Notes: generated by a model not told the origin, from the letters alone. Shown: positions 45,461 to 57,161, numbered from the stretch's first letter. The stretch is 64,000 nucleotides of DNA from Bryum argenteum (GCA_037043015.1 CM073323.1:14711258-14775257); one strand, 5' to 3'. Program-made: numbers and translations.

Positions 45461-47474
45461 CGATCTGTAAACTATAGTCCCTCGAGGCGGACGTTAATAG
45501 TTGTAACTGTTGAGCAAGATGTGAGTGTTGTTGTTGTTGTTGAGTGACAACCGTCTCAATCTTATCCGTTGTGTGGGTGTTGATGGTGGTCCCAAGGGTG
45601 GAGATGTGCAACTTCAAGCGATCTTCAACGGCGTGGATGGAGTCTTTGAATTGCGATAAGGTTGGTGCAGTAGGTGTTTCGTTCTTGAGGGCCGTTATCG
45701 CCTCGACGATGACCTCTCGTGTGGGACGCTCATCATGTTTCTTGGCAGTTGAGGGAGGGTTGGAACCTTTCAAGCTCCGTGCGTGTGGTGCGAAGTCTAT
45801 GAACTTGCCAAGACAAGGTACCGCTTTCTTCGTGTACCATTGAGAGTAGACAACAGAGTTCAAACACCGGACAGTGGCGACGCCGTCATGTCGGTCCATG
45901 TGGTCGCCCTCCGCTCGGTTGAAGGAGATTGTGTGCACGTTGTTGGGTCCAAGGAGCTTGTGTAAAGCCGCCGTGATGTCCTGTTGTGCACGGTAAACCG
46001 GGAGTCCACGAACTAGCATAGAATAGGTTAGAGTATCTGGAGAGTTTGAGTTAGTATTCCTTCCAGATGAAGGGAGAGAGATAGTGAGTTTTTCATTAGC
46101 AAACTCGATAGGAGTGTGTAGGAGGTATTGTCTAGATTTTTCTGACGCTAATGTAACCTCAGCATAATCTAAATCTTTTGTGCGTTTTGTAACGCCAACA
46201 AATTCAAGGTTAGTCCCACCTAGATAGCCTAGGCGGGTGAGTTCACTAAGGAGTTCGCGGGAGGTGAATTTAGTCAAAGCGGGACTTTTGAATAAGAGTT
46301 TTCTATTGGAAGCTGTGGAAGGAAACTCATATCCTTTTTCTACCTTTCCTACGACGTAAGAAGAGTCTTGTAATTGTAGAGTGAAGACTCGAGTACCTTT
46401 TAAGAGGGCAATACCGTCTTTGGAGGGGTTGAGAAGGTCCACCTTCAAAAAACCAAGCCAAAACTTGGTTTGAGGATGAACTAGGGCAACCACTGGTTCG
46501 CGGAACCTATTGGAGAGTGGGATCCCCATAGCTTCGAAGCGTGACACAGCGGCCTTCTGGACGTCAAACTTAGTCATAGATTGGTAGCCATGATCAAATC
46601 GGATTAGTAATTGGTGGGTTTTTGAAAGCCCAGTATTAGTGTCAATCTCAACACCAAACGGTATTTGGGTTAGATGTAAAAATTGTCCCGAGAGACCGTC
46701 AGGCCTAGTAGAAGGGTATAAAAGTTGAGGTACATGGGGAAATGCGTGGCGACAGGTATTGAACTCTCTAACTTCTGACTCTGGCATTCCACAAGAGCCT
46801 ACTGTGGCAGAGGCGTAGGATGTGTATTCAGCAACACCACGTTGGATGTTGAGGTGTTCGTGAACGGAAAACGATAACCACAGATGATGGACATAATCAG
46901 CAAAGGTGGGAAGATTGACTGGTGTTAAGGTCAGAGATGGGATACTAGCCTGTACTGGAAGAGGTTGGGTCTCCAGATTATCGTTCTGAGCAGGGTTCGC
47001 CAGGTGCGAGTCAGCCATCGAATGTGTTGCAGCGGGTGTAGTACCTTTCACGGGGGCGGACGAGCCTGCAGGGAGAGCTGGAGTCTTGCCTGCAGAGAGA
47101 GTCCCTGGTTCGATGGTTGCAACATGAATCCCTGATCGGGCTGGGGAGGCGGCAACAGGGGTGTGCGTTGCTGAAAGATCTTGGACCGATGTGGCAGGTG
47201 TGCGGAAAGCTACGGATGAGTGTGAGTTGCGATCACCATCAGAGTCCTCGTTAGTGTGCTCCAGCGACCGTTTCCGGCTACGGGTGAGGGAGGTGTTCGA
47301 TGCAGGCTGGTCTTGGTCCATCGGTTGATTTGGCCCGCATTCCTCTGGCCAGTCACGAGTTGTTACTGGTTCCGATGACAGAGCAAGGTCGCTGAGTTTT
47401 GCAGTCATCTGCTTCTTCTTCGAGGTACCGGATTTGATCGATCTGGGTGCTTTGGCAGTCTTGGGCGGTGCCAT
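45369..47474 (-). CDS. LINE ORF1 protein with RRM-like region
   Basis: Starting at the ATG at 47474, 701 residues run to a stop at 45369. The N-terminus is basic (MAPPKTAKAPRSIKSGTSKK) and followed by a long Ser/Thr/Pro-rich linker. The C-terminal half has a region resembling an RNA-recognition motif: TYSMLVRGLPVYRAQQDITA, then DGVATVRCLNSVVYSQWYTK. A coiled-coil-like end (VEDRLKLHISTLGTTINTHT, QQQQQHSHLAQQLQ) may drive multimerisation. ORF1p of LINEs binds element RNA. The same frame is open upstream to 49352 (626 more codons, Pro/His/Ser-rich, starting MAQHRQLPHSIG), which may be leader read by chance or an N-terminal extension. This ORF looks undamaged. Confidence 0.72.
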   Translation of the reverse strand: MAPPKTAKAPRSIKSGTSKKKQMTAKLSDLALSSEPVTTRDWPEECGPNQPMDQDQPASNTSLTRSRKRSLEHTNEDSDGDRNSHSSVAFRTPATSVQDLSATHTPVAASPARSGIHVATIEPGTLSAGKTPALPAGSSAPVKGTTPAATHSMADSHLANPAQNDNLETQPLPVQASIPSLTLTPVNLPTFADYVHHLWLSFSVHEHLNIQRGVAEYTSYASATVGSCGMPESEVREFNTCRHAFPHVPQLLYPSTRPDGLSGQFLHLTQIPFGVEIDTNTGLSKTHQLLIRFDHGYQSMTKFDVQKAAVSRFEAMGIPLSNRFREPVVALVHPQTKFWLGFLKVDLLNPSKDGIALLKGTRVFTLQLQDSSYVVGKVEKGYEFPSTASNRKLLFKSPALTKFTSRELLSELTRLGYLGGTNLEFVGVTKRTKDLDYAEVTLASEKSRQYLLHTPIEFANEKLTISLPSSGRNTNSNSPDTLTYSMLVRGLPVYRAQQDITAALHKLLGPNNVHTISFNRAEGDHMDRHDGVATVRCLNSVVYSQWYTKKAVPCLGKFIDFAPHARSLKGSNPPSTAKKHDERPTREVIVEAITALKNETPTAPTLSQFKDSIHAVEDRLKLHISTLGTTINTHTTDKIETVVTQQQQQHSHLAQQLQLLTSASRDYSLQIGGIFSALTSGPSTGSPPPPPLHTENIHTDE

Positions 47475-49452
47475 GCTGATAAATGTGAGGCAAGAGTGAT
47501 CTGTGCATGCCACAGTGGTATATGAGTATTCATGAAATATAATAGCAGGGAGAGAAGAAAAGTACAAACGTGAAATTATGAGAATATAAGTCGGATACCT
47601 GATCGATGTGCAGATTGGGGTATGAGAGTTGCCGTTCAGAAGGGAATTTATATTGGGATATTGCGGTATGTGGTGCAGTAATTTGATGGGACTGTAGCGT
47701 AGTGTTTGTGTTGGGTAAAATTGGGTGAAAGCGATAGTTCGATGGGAGATCAGGGAATAAATTGTTCTAGAAGTTTTTGTTGTATGTAAAGAGATTATTG
47801 GTCCACCAGTATGGTAGGGATGTGTTAATATTTTGTCTATACGTGTAAATTGCAGGGGATGAAGGACGGTGGTCGGCAGGTGTTGGGCTTGGATACGACG
47901 GAGGGATTTCATTGCAGATATATGTTTAGATATAAGAGTGGTAAATATCAAAGTGGGTAGGATCAGTTGTTTGAATTTATTGTGCGATCGTGCCTGTGAG
48001 TGGCATTGACTTTGGTGTGAGACAATGAGCTCCTGTTTCTTAGATGATAAGGGAATGTTGCAACCGGTAAGGTGTTGCGGTGTCCTGATTTTTCTGCTTG
48101 GTAGGTAGAGTAGGAGAAAAGTGTCATGGGCTATTTTTATTCTGTGATGTGTGATGTGTGGAGAGAATAAGGTTGCTTTGTAGTGAGTAAATGAAAGCGT
48201 GTCAGATAAGAATCTGATTTGGCTTTTTCGGAGAGATTTGTGGGGAATGTTGAAGCTAGAATTCTTTGGACCTATTTTCGAGGGGTTGTATTGTGTAGTA
48301 GGGGTGGTAACTAGGCATGTGTAGGTATGGGATGGTGTAATCGTAGGTAAATGAAGTTTTGTCATAGGAAGTGAAGGATGTGATGATAAGATGAGGTATT
48401 CGGAGATTGAAATTGGAAGGTGCAGGAGCCGCTGAATTTTCGGGGGGGAGTTCGGGAAGCTGGAAGGAGGCTCATTTTCAAAGTCTCTGCTCCGTAAAAT
48501 ACGGAGAGCCTTGTGCAGGTTGCGTTGATTGTCAGGGTGGGTCGAACAGCGTAGAAGGCATATGGAGAATGCGTGGTGCATGACATTATGTTTGGCTGTG
48601 TTTTGTAGTGGATGTGAGACCTTAAAGGCGGTTTTTGTTAGCTTTCCATATATATGAAATGTGATCAAAATTTGAGATTTGATTGTGTGTAATGATATGG
48701 GAGTTATCCCTGTTAAATGGCTGGAATGAGATGGTATGTGTAAATGAAATGGTATGTGTAAATGAAATTGTATGGAAATTTGTAAAATGGGAGATGTATG
48801 GTCGTTGCGGTAACGTGAGCGTAAAAGATAACTTTGTGTATATGGATAGCAAATGAACAAAGAGGGGAAGCCGAACCATGTTGAGCCGTTCTTGTGACTT
48901 CGAGAGAACTCGGTGTCTGCCTGGCACCGTAATGCATGAGCTGAGTGCCGCGAACTTTGGTAACCGCAGTAGAGTTGTCGTGGCGGCAGAGCGAGTCGGG
49001 GAGGGAGGTTGCGGTCGTCTGCATCTTCGGAGAGGCGTCTGCAGGTTGTGCGAACTGCTTCGGGACTTTCTAGCTGGTTGAGTTGGAACTGGAATATGGT
49101 CAGTTGCCTGTGGCGGCGGGGTTGACGAGTGTATTTGATGCAAGCTCTTGTATTTCTATCATCCTGTGGAGCTTCGAAGGTGTTCACTAAGGGTACGGGA
49201 AGCTCTAGAAACTGTAAAAGCTCATGTCTACATGAAGCTTGTGGACTGGGATGAGGTGGTAAAGGTTTGAGCGTGATACTCAGGAAGATTATGAGGAAGG
49301 TGGTAGCATGGATCAGTCCAATGCTGTGAGGAAGCTGTCTGTGCTGCGCCATGGTGCAGCAGATTGTGCTAAGTCCCGAAACTCATCTAACCGTAAACTA
49401 CGGAGCTCAGAAGCTCCCCTTGGGAGACTTTCACTATTGGCAGGACCAACTT
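47475..49452 (-). other. LINE 5' leader, open in the ORF1 frame
   Basis: About 2 kb from the LINE 5' end to the likely ORF1 start. It has no stop in the ORF1 frame from 49352 onward. The encoded sequence is low-complexity, rich in Pro, His, Ser, Thr and Leu, and shows no domain. A 15-17 bp direct repeat (GTATGTGTAAATGAAAT) occurs at about 48735-48770. Regulatory content is unknown. Confidence 0.45.
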
Positions 49453-49463
49453 CGAGCATAGGA
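49453..49463. repeat. Target-site duplication of the LINE, right copy
   Basis: Second CGAGCATAGGA copy, immediately beyond the 5' end of the LINE. The sequence that follows (ATTGTAACTCATGAATGTTA) is the continuation of the repeat that ends at 35771. Confidence 0.85.
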
Positions 49464-50700
49464 ATTGTAACTCATGAATGTTATGATCTCATAAAACAGA
49501 TGGAATAGAAATATCAGGAATTCCAGATCTAGTTGTTTCTAATAGGAAGGACATGATTTAGAAAAGTATCATAGCCTCCTTGTTAGAATTATTTCCTCTA
49601 AAGGAGTTATAGTTGCTGAGATGAATTGTTTTAACAATTCAATTCTACCCAATGGGTATTGAATAAATTCGAGCTTAAGGTAGCCGTCACTGAATCTCCA
49701 GTGTTACCAATGTTAGGAGAAGCTTAGGATAACAACCAATGGTACCAAAATACAAGACTATTCTTCTATTTTAAATTTAAAAATGTAACCAGAATACAAG
49801 ATTATTCTTGTACTTTCAAAGTTCAAAATGTATAAATCTTTGACATAATATGTGTTTAATTATTATATTTTAAAATTTCAAATATATATAATGAGGTTTG
49901 CAATTACATTCAAATGTACAAAGAAAAATGTATGTATGTGGAAGATTTATGACAAAAATACAATTTTTTTTCTCTAATCTAGTAACCATGGCAAGCACTA
50001 AGGTAGACATCGTAATATGATGTTGTACTTAATTTGGTTTCCAAGCCTTGTTTTAGAAACTTAACATATTTTTAATGTAAACTCTGACTCATGATAAGTA
50101 TTCCATACAATATCCAAACTACAAGTTTGTTGGGGTGTTGGAATTTTGTTTCACTTGTTCACAAGTATATAGTTTCGATTAAAGTATATAAGCATAAGAT
50201 TAAAAGTGGAAAAAGTAAGTGGAAGACTAGTCCAAGTGAAATCATCACATTTAAGTTTGTTTACAATGTGACATAAATTTTTGAAGTTAGACTTGTAGAT
50301 GTTTCTCAAATGGTGCTCTATAATTGTGGCACCCTATTATGTTTGATGTAAGTATATGGAAAATAGAAGTACAATGTTGTGGGGTTACTCTTGATGTTTT
50401 ACCCCTAAAGTAAATAAGAGCTAAATTTTGATTCTCTTGACGTTGGGCAAGCTCTTACTTACCAAATTTAGATAGTGTGAAGTTGAAATTTTGGCATATT
50501 GTAGAAATTTTCCATGTATGGGCAAGACCATTCATGCTTCAATATTCCACACAAATTAGGAGATATTCACTCTCAAAAAATCTATTAGGGCATGCTATAA
50601 TCTACCCAAAACTATGGTATATGCACATTCATTCTCAAAATTTGCCCAAAACCAATTAAATTGCAGGACCTTCATTTCCTTTAATTCAAAATATCCTGGT
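49464..50700. other. AT-rich repeat remainder right of the LINE
   Basis: The first 100 bp or so are the continuation of the host repeat interrupted by the LINE; they match, inverted, the DNA at about 50680-50750. The rest is AT-rich with no gene seen. Confidence 0.45.
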
Positions 50701-50741
50701 TTTCTAACTGATCTGTTTTATGAGATCATAACATTCATGAG

Positions 50742-51125
50742 TTACAATTCCCATGCTCGGGGAAGAATAATGGGCCGCTCTCGGTTTGTGCGTGGCCACA
50801 TAGACACGATTTGCTTATGATGATCTTTGATGGACTTTCTCCACAACCTTCCTTTTTGAACTCGAGGAGTCATGTTTGGGATCTCTTTCCTCTTTACAAC
50901 TCGGGGAGGGTCCATTGTTGTCTTCATGGTGAGAATTGGACTTTCTTCAGACATGGAGTAATAGATGGATGAATGTGGAGATGTGTTTTCCTCACATGCA
51001 TCTATCAATAGCTCAACAATGGAAGACGCTTTGCGAGCGACTTCTTCGTCTTCGCTGCGCTCGAGAAAAACTGAGCTGCTGAAAGGATGATTTGGAGGAT
51101 GATTTGGAGGTGTATGTGCGCTCAA
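50742..51125 (-). CDS. Repeat-borne ORF, second (inverted) copy
   Basis: 127 codons. The last 55 or so are nearly the same as the tail of the ORF at 35278-35769: PPRVVKRKEIPNMTPRVQKG, then RLWRKSIKDHHKQIVSMWPR. The N-terminal part differs (MSAHTPPNHPPNHPFSSSVF). It is the inverted counterpart of the LINE's target repeat. Its function is unknown, and it is probably part of an unclassified mobile repeat. Confidence 0.35.
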   Translation of the reverse strand: MSAHTPPNHPPNHPFSSSVFLERSEDEEVARKASSIVELLIDACEENTSPHSSIYYSMSEESPILTMKTTMDPPRVVKRKEIPNMTPRVQKGRLWRKSIKDHHKQIVSMWPRTNRERPIILPRAWEL

Positions 51126-51655
51126 AGGGATTTAATTAATTGTGATTTACTGAAGGTTTTGTGATTTCAATTATTTGGGGTAGATTTTGAGAATAAATGA
51201 GTATACAAATAAACAAGACAATACACAAACAATCATAAAGATGACATTCACTTCCAAAGAGGAAGATGACATTCGAGAAATACATAATAGATATCAGCAC
51301 AGACTTCAAATCCTTCTCCACACAGAAAAACGTCCCATTCAAAAACCCTCCATGAAACATCCCCAGTTTATACTCCTGTTACATATTGTGCCAAGCCGAG
51401 TTAGCTCCATTTCCCAGAACTTCGTATTCAACCCCTTTCATTGGGAGCAACTAAGCAAAGATCCGGTAATTCCATGTGCAACTTTTCTGAAGAAAGTGAT
51501 GAAACTACTGCAGATATTTTGTATCAGCAAAATCTGAAGATATGCAATCGCAATCGACAGGCTCATAACTTACAAAAACACGACAGAGGAGATACAGTAC
51601 TCGTGCAAAGTTGCTCCTGGTGAACATTTCATAGCTTTCATGAAACCGTTACAAC
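51126..51655. other. Region downstream of RPL34 copy 2
   Basis: This contains the 3' flank of the second RPL34 gene and a short open frame near 51187-51537 without motifs. I see nothing else. Confidence 0.4.
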
Positions 51656-52495
51656 TTAAGATTGGGTCTTGGCAGCCAATTTCTCCTTAGATTTCTGAAT
51701 CTTAAGGACCTTCTTTACGATCTTCTGCTCCTCGACAAGGAAAGCCCGAATGATGCTGAATCACAAACCAAAGCAGACATCTTAACAACATACACAGAGA
51801 GTTTCTAAGCACTTGAATTGAATTGAAGAATCTTAAATGTGTAACATACGACCTTCCTTGATGTGCCTCAAAGTACAATCTTCAACATATTGAGAAAGTA
51901 AAGTTCTTGTGACAACAAAATCAGCATAGATCTTGGTAATTGTGTGAACTACATACCGTTCACGCACAGCTGAGCCAGCCAGGTTGCCGCCATACGCTCG
52001 GTTCACTGTCTTCCTGTGCCTGTGAAGGCGAGAAGTCTTGTACTCCGTAGGCCTCAAGTGAGGAACCTGTTTCAAAATTTCACTTTCGAACTTAGAAGAA
52101 AACCACACAGCACTTCTGTGTATTCAGATAGCCCTAACCTAATTTTTCCAAATTGAAAGCGTACTGAATTCGGAAAACAGCGATCTGTCGAAATTCAATG
52201 CTTAAAACATAATGATTACCCCAGCAATACGCTTTCCAGTGACGGGGCACTTTGGTCCATTGGCCCTCTTCTTGGCGGTCTGAAAAACATTCTTTCCACC
52301 TACACATTGCAGGACGATTGAGCTTCATTGTCGATGTAAACCTGAATTGCTCCATTGTCCCGATGGAGAAGAATCAAGCCTTAAACCCTAAACTTAGAGA
52401 TGGGGAAGAAATAGACCAGGGGTTTTGACCACGCGGGTCTGGTTGGATTTGGTGGCGTAGCAGTGGCGCCGCCTGTATGTCAAACGCTGCACCAT
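51656..52495 (-). CDS. RPL34: 60S ribosomal protein L34 (eL34), copy 2
   Basis: Minus-strand exons 52495-52417, 52299-52220, 52066-51957, 51755-51656, joining to 122 residues. The predicted protein is almost identical to copy 1; one clear change is KRIAG where copy 1 has KRIPG at the exon 2-3 junction. All three intron positions and all exon lengths are conserved while intron sequences and lengths differ. This is therefore a DNA-level duplicate, not a processed retrocopy. The start, splice sites and stop are intact, so it is probably functional. It lies alone in a repeat-rich zone about 29 kb from copy 1, in the same orientation. Confidence 0.94.
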
Positions 52496-54039
52496 GATGA
52501 CGGATCCTGAGCTTGCCTGCGAAGCTCGCGACGACGGCAACGGTGCTAGACGCGAAAGAGGTGACCCGAGCTTCCTCCTTCGCCTGTGTAGATCATCGCC
52601 TCTAAACCCTAGTTTCATCTGTTCTTCGTTCATCCATTTTGTTGATTTGTCATCCTTTTGTTGCTCATCTTGTTAGAGTTTTGAACTTTTAATTTTTGTA
52701 GAAATATTTAGATAGGAAATTTTCTTATTCTTTTCTTTATAATATGTGAGATTCCTGAAAGATATGTGTGAAAACCTAGGTAAGATTTTAACACTTAGTG
52801 AGTGTATTTTGCCTCCAAGGGCGTCTCGATACACTCAAATTTCAAACAATCAATCCTCAAATATGTCTATTGTTCATTGTTGCAAGGTGATACATGAAGT
52901 CCCAAAATTGTGGGAACTAACCCTTTGCTACTATAGGCCATACAAACATCAATCTTACAACCTTTTTGTGAATCGATATGAAAATACTTATCTACTAGGC
53001 GACATGAGATTCATTCACCCAAAAATCATAATTGCTTTTGAAGTTTCATTGGTTTAATCAAAGTAAGGTATTTGGATCTTTATTTTACTATCTTGTATTG
53101 AATTTATTACTGATTATGTGAGTTAATTTGGAGTCATAAGGTCATCCGAACACACAAATTTTAGATGAGGTTCAAATATTTTTACACAGCAATGACAAAC
53201 CTATTACGATAAAAAAAACTACAACTACATTTTTTAACCTTTATCTCAAATACACCGTGGTATCAATAAAATAATATAACAACGTCCTAAATATAAACGT
53301 CTTAAAATAGTCGAAGTTGTCCTAAATTCTTCAAGTTAAAACAAGTCTAAAACTAGAATACTTTAAAAAGCATGCAATATCATCAAACCATTTCACATTG
53401 ACATTACAAAAACTAAGGTTGATATCACAAAAACTAGAATTGACCTTAAATGTTCCCAATGTCATTTTCTACATTGTAGATGAAGGGCAAAAAGTTTGAA
53501 AAGACATAACTTCTTCATCCAAACACCATTTCCGACAAATTACTTGGGTTGTGTCTCAAATCAAGTATAGTTTGTGTGGTAAAATTTGTAAACCCATACA
53601 ATGAGGTATTAATTAAAGGCATGCATATTAATGACGGCAGTTTTTTTGGTTTTGGGTTCTATACAATAGGGTTTTGAGATCTAACAACTTATTAGTTGGA
53701 AGATTTTTTATCCAAATCTATTATAGAAGGTAGAGAATTTGTTCTATGAGTGACTGACATTGTGATCTTGCGCACCGCTAGTTGGATCGGGGCACATGAA
53801 CACTCAATGGAAACGGGTCTTTGTAGAGGTGCAGGCAACGTTTGGAATGCAAATCTAGCCGACAGATCCTGAAATATTAAAATTTTAAGTAATTACGGCC
53901 GCCAAATTACCAAAATTACAAATAGTTACCTGATTTTAAATCATGCATATAGGCAAGGGAGGCATGGTAACTTTGTGAGGGTATACTAGTATAATATTGA
54001 TTTACAACAATGGAGATATAGCTTCCAAAGGACTATGTG
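52496..54039. other. Promoter side of RPL34 copy 2 and AT-rich DNA
   Basis: The first 150 bp include AAACCCTAG (about 52610), like a telo-box of ribosomal-protein promoters. The rest is AT-rich, and I see no gene in it. Confidence 0.4.
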
Positions 54040-54520
54040 TACTTATAGTTTTTCCAGTTGAACCGCTATACGTCCTTGGGGTATTTTAGGCCAAAAACTC
54101 ATTTTTGAAAAAAGTGACGTAGATGAAACTAAAGATAAGGTATCAAATCTCGATCGTACAAACTTGTAATATACTTGTTGTAGATGATGTGAACCAAAAC
54201 TTCACTCATGGGATCTTGAAGATTGCGAGATGATTACGTTCTCGTGAGCAAAATTGGTTTTAAAAAACTATTATTCTCACTTTGAAGTGAATATACTACC
54301 AACAAGAGATTTGCAATCAATATATTACCAACTAGGAAGTTGTTGATCTTCATCTCAAAGAATTTATTGTACCAAGAAAATTCATCAAAAATATATCTTG
54401 GCAAAAACTGCTAAACATTTTATAAGGGAAAAATAGTCCAAAACTAGACCCCTCACAGTCAAATTCATGCCTTATCATCAATACATCTTTGAACATATTG
54501 AGGTTTCTAATACTAAAACT
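54040..54520 (-). repeat. Unclassified dispersed repeat, inverted copy
   Basis: Inverse complement of 32440-32920 over about 480 bp, with many mismatches. Conserved blocks are ATACGTCCTTGGGGTATTTT, CAAAAACTCATTTTTGAAAA and GTGAACCAAAACTT. No ends or coding frame were found. Confidence 0.65.
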
Positions 54521-56794
54521 AGATTATAATTGAATTTATCTCAAAAATAAAGTCAAAATCTAACAATGGATGAAGGAGATATAGCTTTTCAAGAATCATC
54601 CATTATTCACTTTTTTCATTGTAAGAGCAACATTGAAAATCCAATACCAAATTTATCTCAATCAAAGATTTGCAACTACATAGTTTTTGGTATGCATCTA
54701 GAGATCACACTTATGTAAGAAAAGTTCATGAGAAACTATTTTTGATTTCACATAATTGGCTTGCAATGGTAAAACATGCCAAATGTTTGAAAACAAAAGC
54801 TACCTTCACTAAAATCCACGCCATTAATTCATACTTTATTGTAGAGATCTGCAATTTTCATCAAACAAACTAGAAATGATTTGTAAGCCAACCCAAGTGA
54901 TTTTGTCTAAAACGGAGTGTGGATGAAGAAGTTATGACTTTTTAAAGGTTTCTGCCCTCCATCTTGAATGTTGTTTTTGGACACTAGGGAAGTCTAGGGG
55001 ATAATGACATCAGTGTAGATGTAATACCGTATCCATTCGAGTAAGAGAACAAACTAGATTTATTTTGTAATTGCGTACCATTTTATTTAAACAAGAATGC
55101 GAGCAATATTTTGCTCTTGATCCAAAAGATGGTCTTGAAATTGTAAATTCAGGCCCCATGTTCTACAAAACAGACCTTTTGTCCCTCCATAAGAAAGAAA
55201 CGCGATAAATTCTTAAAAACTTGGATCAATTTAAGATTTTTACCACTAACCCTTAACTTGATTTGGCATCCAATCAAACAAATTTAGTCATTCTGTCAAA
55301 AGAAAAAAATTCTTTTTGAAGTTCTTACCTTTTATTCATTGAGGCAATTTTTAACACAAGTTGCACTCAAGAATTAAACCATGATGGGTTATATTGTATT
55401 TTTAAAGTTATGTCATGTTAAGGTGTTTCAACATTTTAGAAGTCAACATCAATTATAAAATGGTTGATTGGACCTTAAGAGAGTAATCAAGTAACTGACA
55501 AGAATACTTTCAAAAATTATTCTATGAATGTATACGTGAATTTATTACTCATGACTACAACGACATGTACAAAAAGTAGAGTAGGTAGTTCCAAAGGAGC
55601 TCTAGTGTAAGATTTTGTAAAAGTTTTCTTGTCTGTTTCAAGAATTGTAGGGATCTAATCATTGATCAATTTTTTTGAGAAAACCATGAAGGTTTCATGA
55701 ATCTCTAAGCATTATAGTTCATAGTACGCAATCTATGCAACCTCTAGAGTGCAAAATTCCATCATTTTGACTTTAAAGTGAAAATATCACCATTAAACCA
55801 ATTGCAATTAAAATGTCACCAACTAGAAATTTGTTCACATTCATCCTAATTGTACTCTTCCACCCAAAAAAAATAAAATAAAATAAAACATTAAAAATTA
55901 ATTTAGGCTTAAAGAATAGCCTTGCAATGGTAAATTGCCAAAAAGTTTTCAAAAATTCTACCACCAATCCATGTCAAATTAGGTATTTTTCTAAGACCAA
56001 GAATTATTTTTCTATAACGCCTTCCATCATTACGCAAGTGTTGTTAATTTGTGTTTACAAACTATTGTTGCGAATTGTAACACTAAATTTCACACTTCAC
56101 CACAGTGTTACAACACTAATCGTCAAACCATAACATCAAAGGTGAGAGCATGCAAACTTTCTTGCAAGTGGAAAAATATATTAGAAGTGATGTAATTGGT
56201 GGCTTGAAGAAAAGACAAAAAACATTGATTGCAAAATAGTGTTATTTACCAAAAGTTACTTATTACACTAATCTCCACATAACACCAATTAACAACTCTT
56301 GTGTAGTGGAAGAACTGTACCTAAAGGATTGAATTATTGACACTTTTTTATGGTTAAAAGGACTTGTCCTAAAATAAAGACATGATCTCGTTTGTGTCCT
56401 TTATGTACAGCCCATTATTTCAAATGTCTCGTTGGACAAGTCTTTCTCTCTAATTCTTTTCTTCAAAACCGAAACCTAACATCCTTTCTGTCATTGTCAT
56501 TATACTACCACACTTATGTGTCCTTTCTCGACAATCCGCTTGCTACATTGAATAGGCAGATTACTTTTAGATTTTTAAAAGATTTGAAAATGCTGTAAGT
56601 TTTTTACTTCTGAAAAATATAAATGATACCAAGAGTATTGATTCCAATACTATGGAAGGATCCTCATCTTGACGAATGTAGAGGGTAAAAATATTGACCA
56701 ACAATGAGAACTTATAACATGTTCATATAAATCAGTGTATCTAACACTAATCTACCTATTTAGCGCAGCGTATACACAGAATACATGCGGGTTA
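54521..56794. other. AT-rich DNA with degenerate repeat fragments
   Basis: A partial third copy of the 32440-type repeat lies at about 55700-55950 (inverted; TAGCCTTGCAATGGTAAA block). Similar blocks occur near 54600-54790. No gene is recognised. Confidence 0.4.
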
Positions 56795-57161
56795 GAGCTT
56801 CTCCAGCGGAGACTCTGGGAGGCCAAGAAAACACTAACCTGCTGGCAAACTCAGAAAACAGAATCGCACCGATAACTCTGCAACGGTGGCACGAAAGTCG
56901 GGCTCGGCCAAGGAGGCCCAGGGCACGACCAAATCGCAGGATATAGAGAGCTCTGTACAGAGCACTTGAGAGCTGGTCAACGCGAAGATTCGTGTATTGT
57001 GCTGCGAAGTTGCCTTGTGACACAGGATAAGACGGGTTTCAGTCTTCTCCACGAGAGCCACCGGTGGGTGTGGTGCCATTGGCCTGACATGTCAGGCCTC
57101 TGCCACGTTCCGCGAGAGCCTCTGCCAAAGCCATTTCGCAGAGTCTCCGTTGTAGATGCTC
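56795..57161. mobile_element. PIF/Harbinger-like MITE (367 bp)
   Basis: The terminal inverted repeats are GAGCTTCTCCAGCGGAGACT at the left and, inverted, GAGCATCTACAACGGAGACT at the right (17 of 20 match). Left flank is TTA and right flank TAT. The GAGCATCTCCAxC start is typical of PIF/Harbinger-type MITEs, whose target duplication is TWA. The interior is GC-rich relative to its surroundings and lacks transposase coding. Confidence 0.65.

Larger units (their letters stand above)
35772..49452 (-). mobile_element. Full-length LINE (non-LTR retrotransposon), 13.7 kb, broken
   Basis: One insertion bounded by an 11-bp target-site duplication. Order on the minus strand: leader, ORF1 with an RRM-like region, a long segment with three 291-bp repeats, a 2A motif, AP-type endonuclease, reverse transcriptase, a linker domain, RNase H, a C-terminal segment, a 3' UTR, and a tail with a hairpin (CCAATCTT...AAGATTGG) followed by GGAGTTC and TTATAATATAATAA instead of poly(A). 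Two-ORF LINEs with APE, RT and RNase H belong to the L1/I-type side of the tree; clade assignment needs a tree. At 13.7 kb it is about twice the usual length. ORF2 is split into at least six frames, one of them across the RT catalytic box, so this copy should not move by itself. The clear duplication and full length suggest a fairly young insertion. Confidence 0.88.

Noticed and set aside
51656-52495. RPL34 copy 2 as a processed retrocopy
   Set aside because: It keeps all three introns at the same positions.
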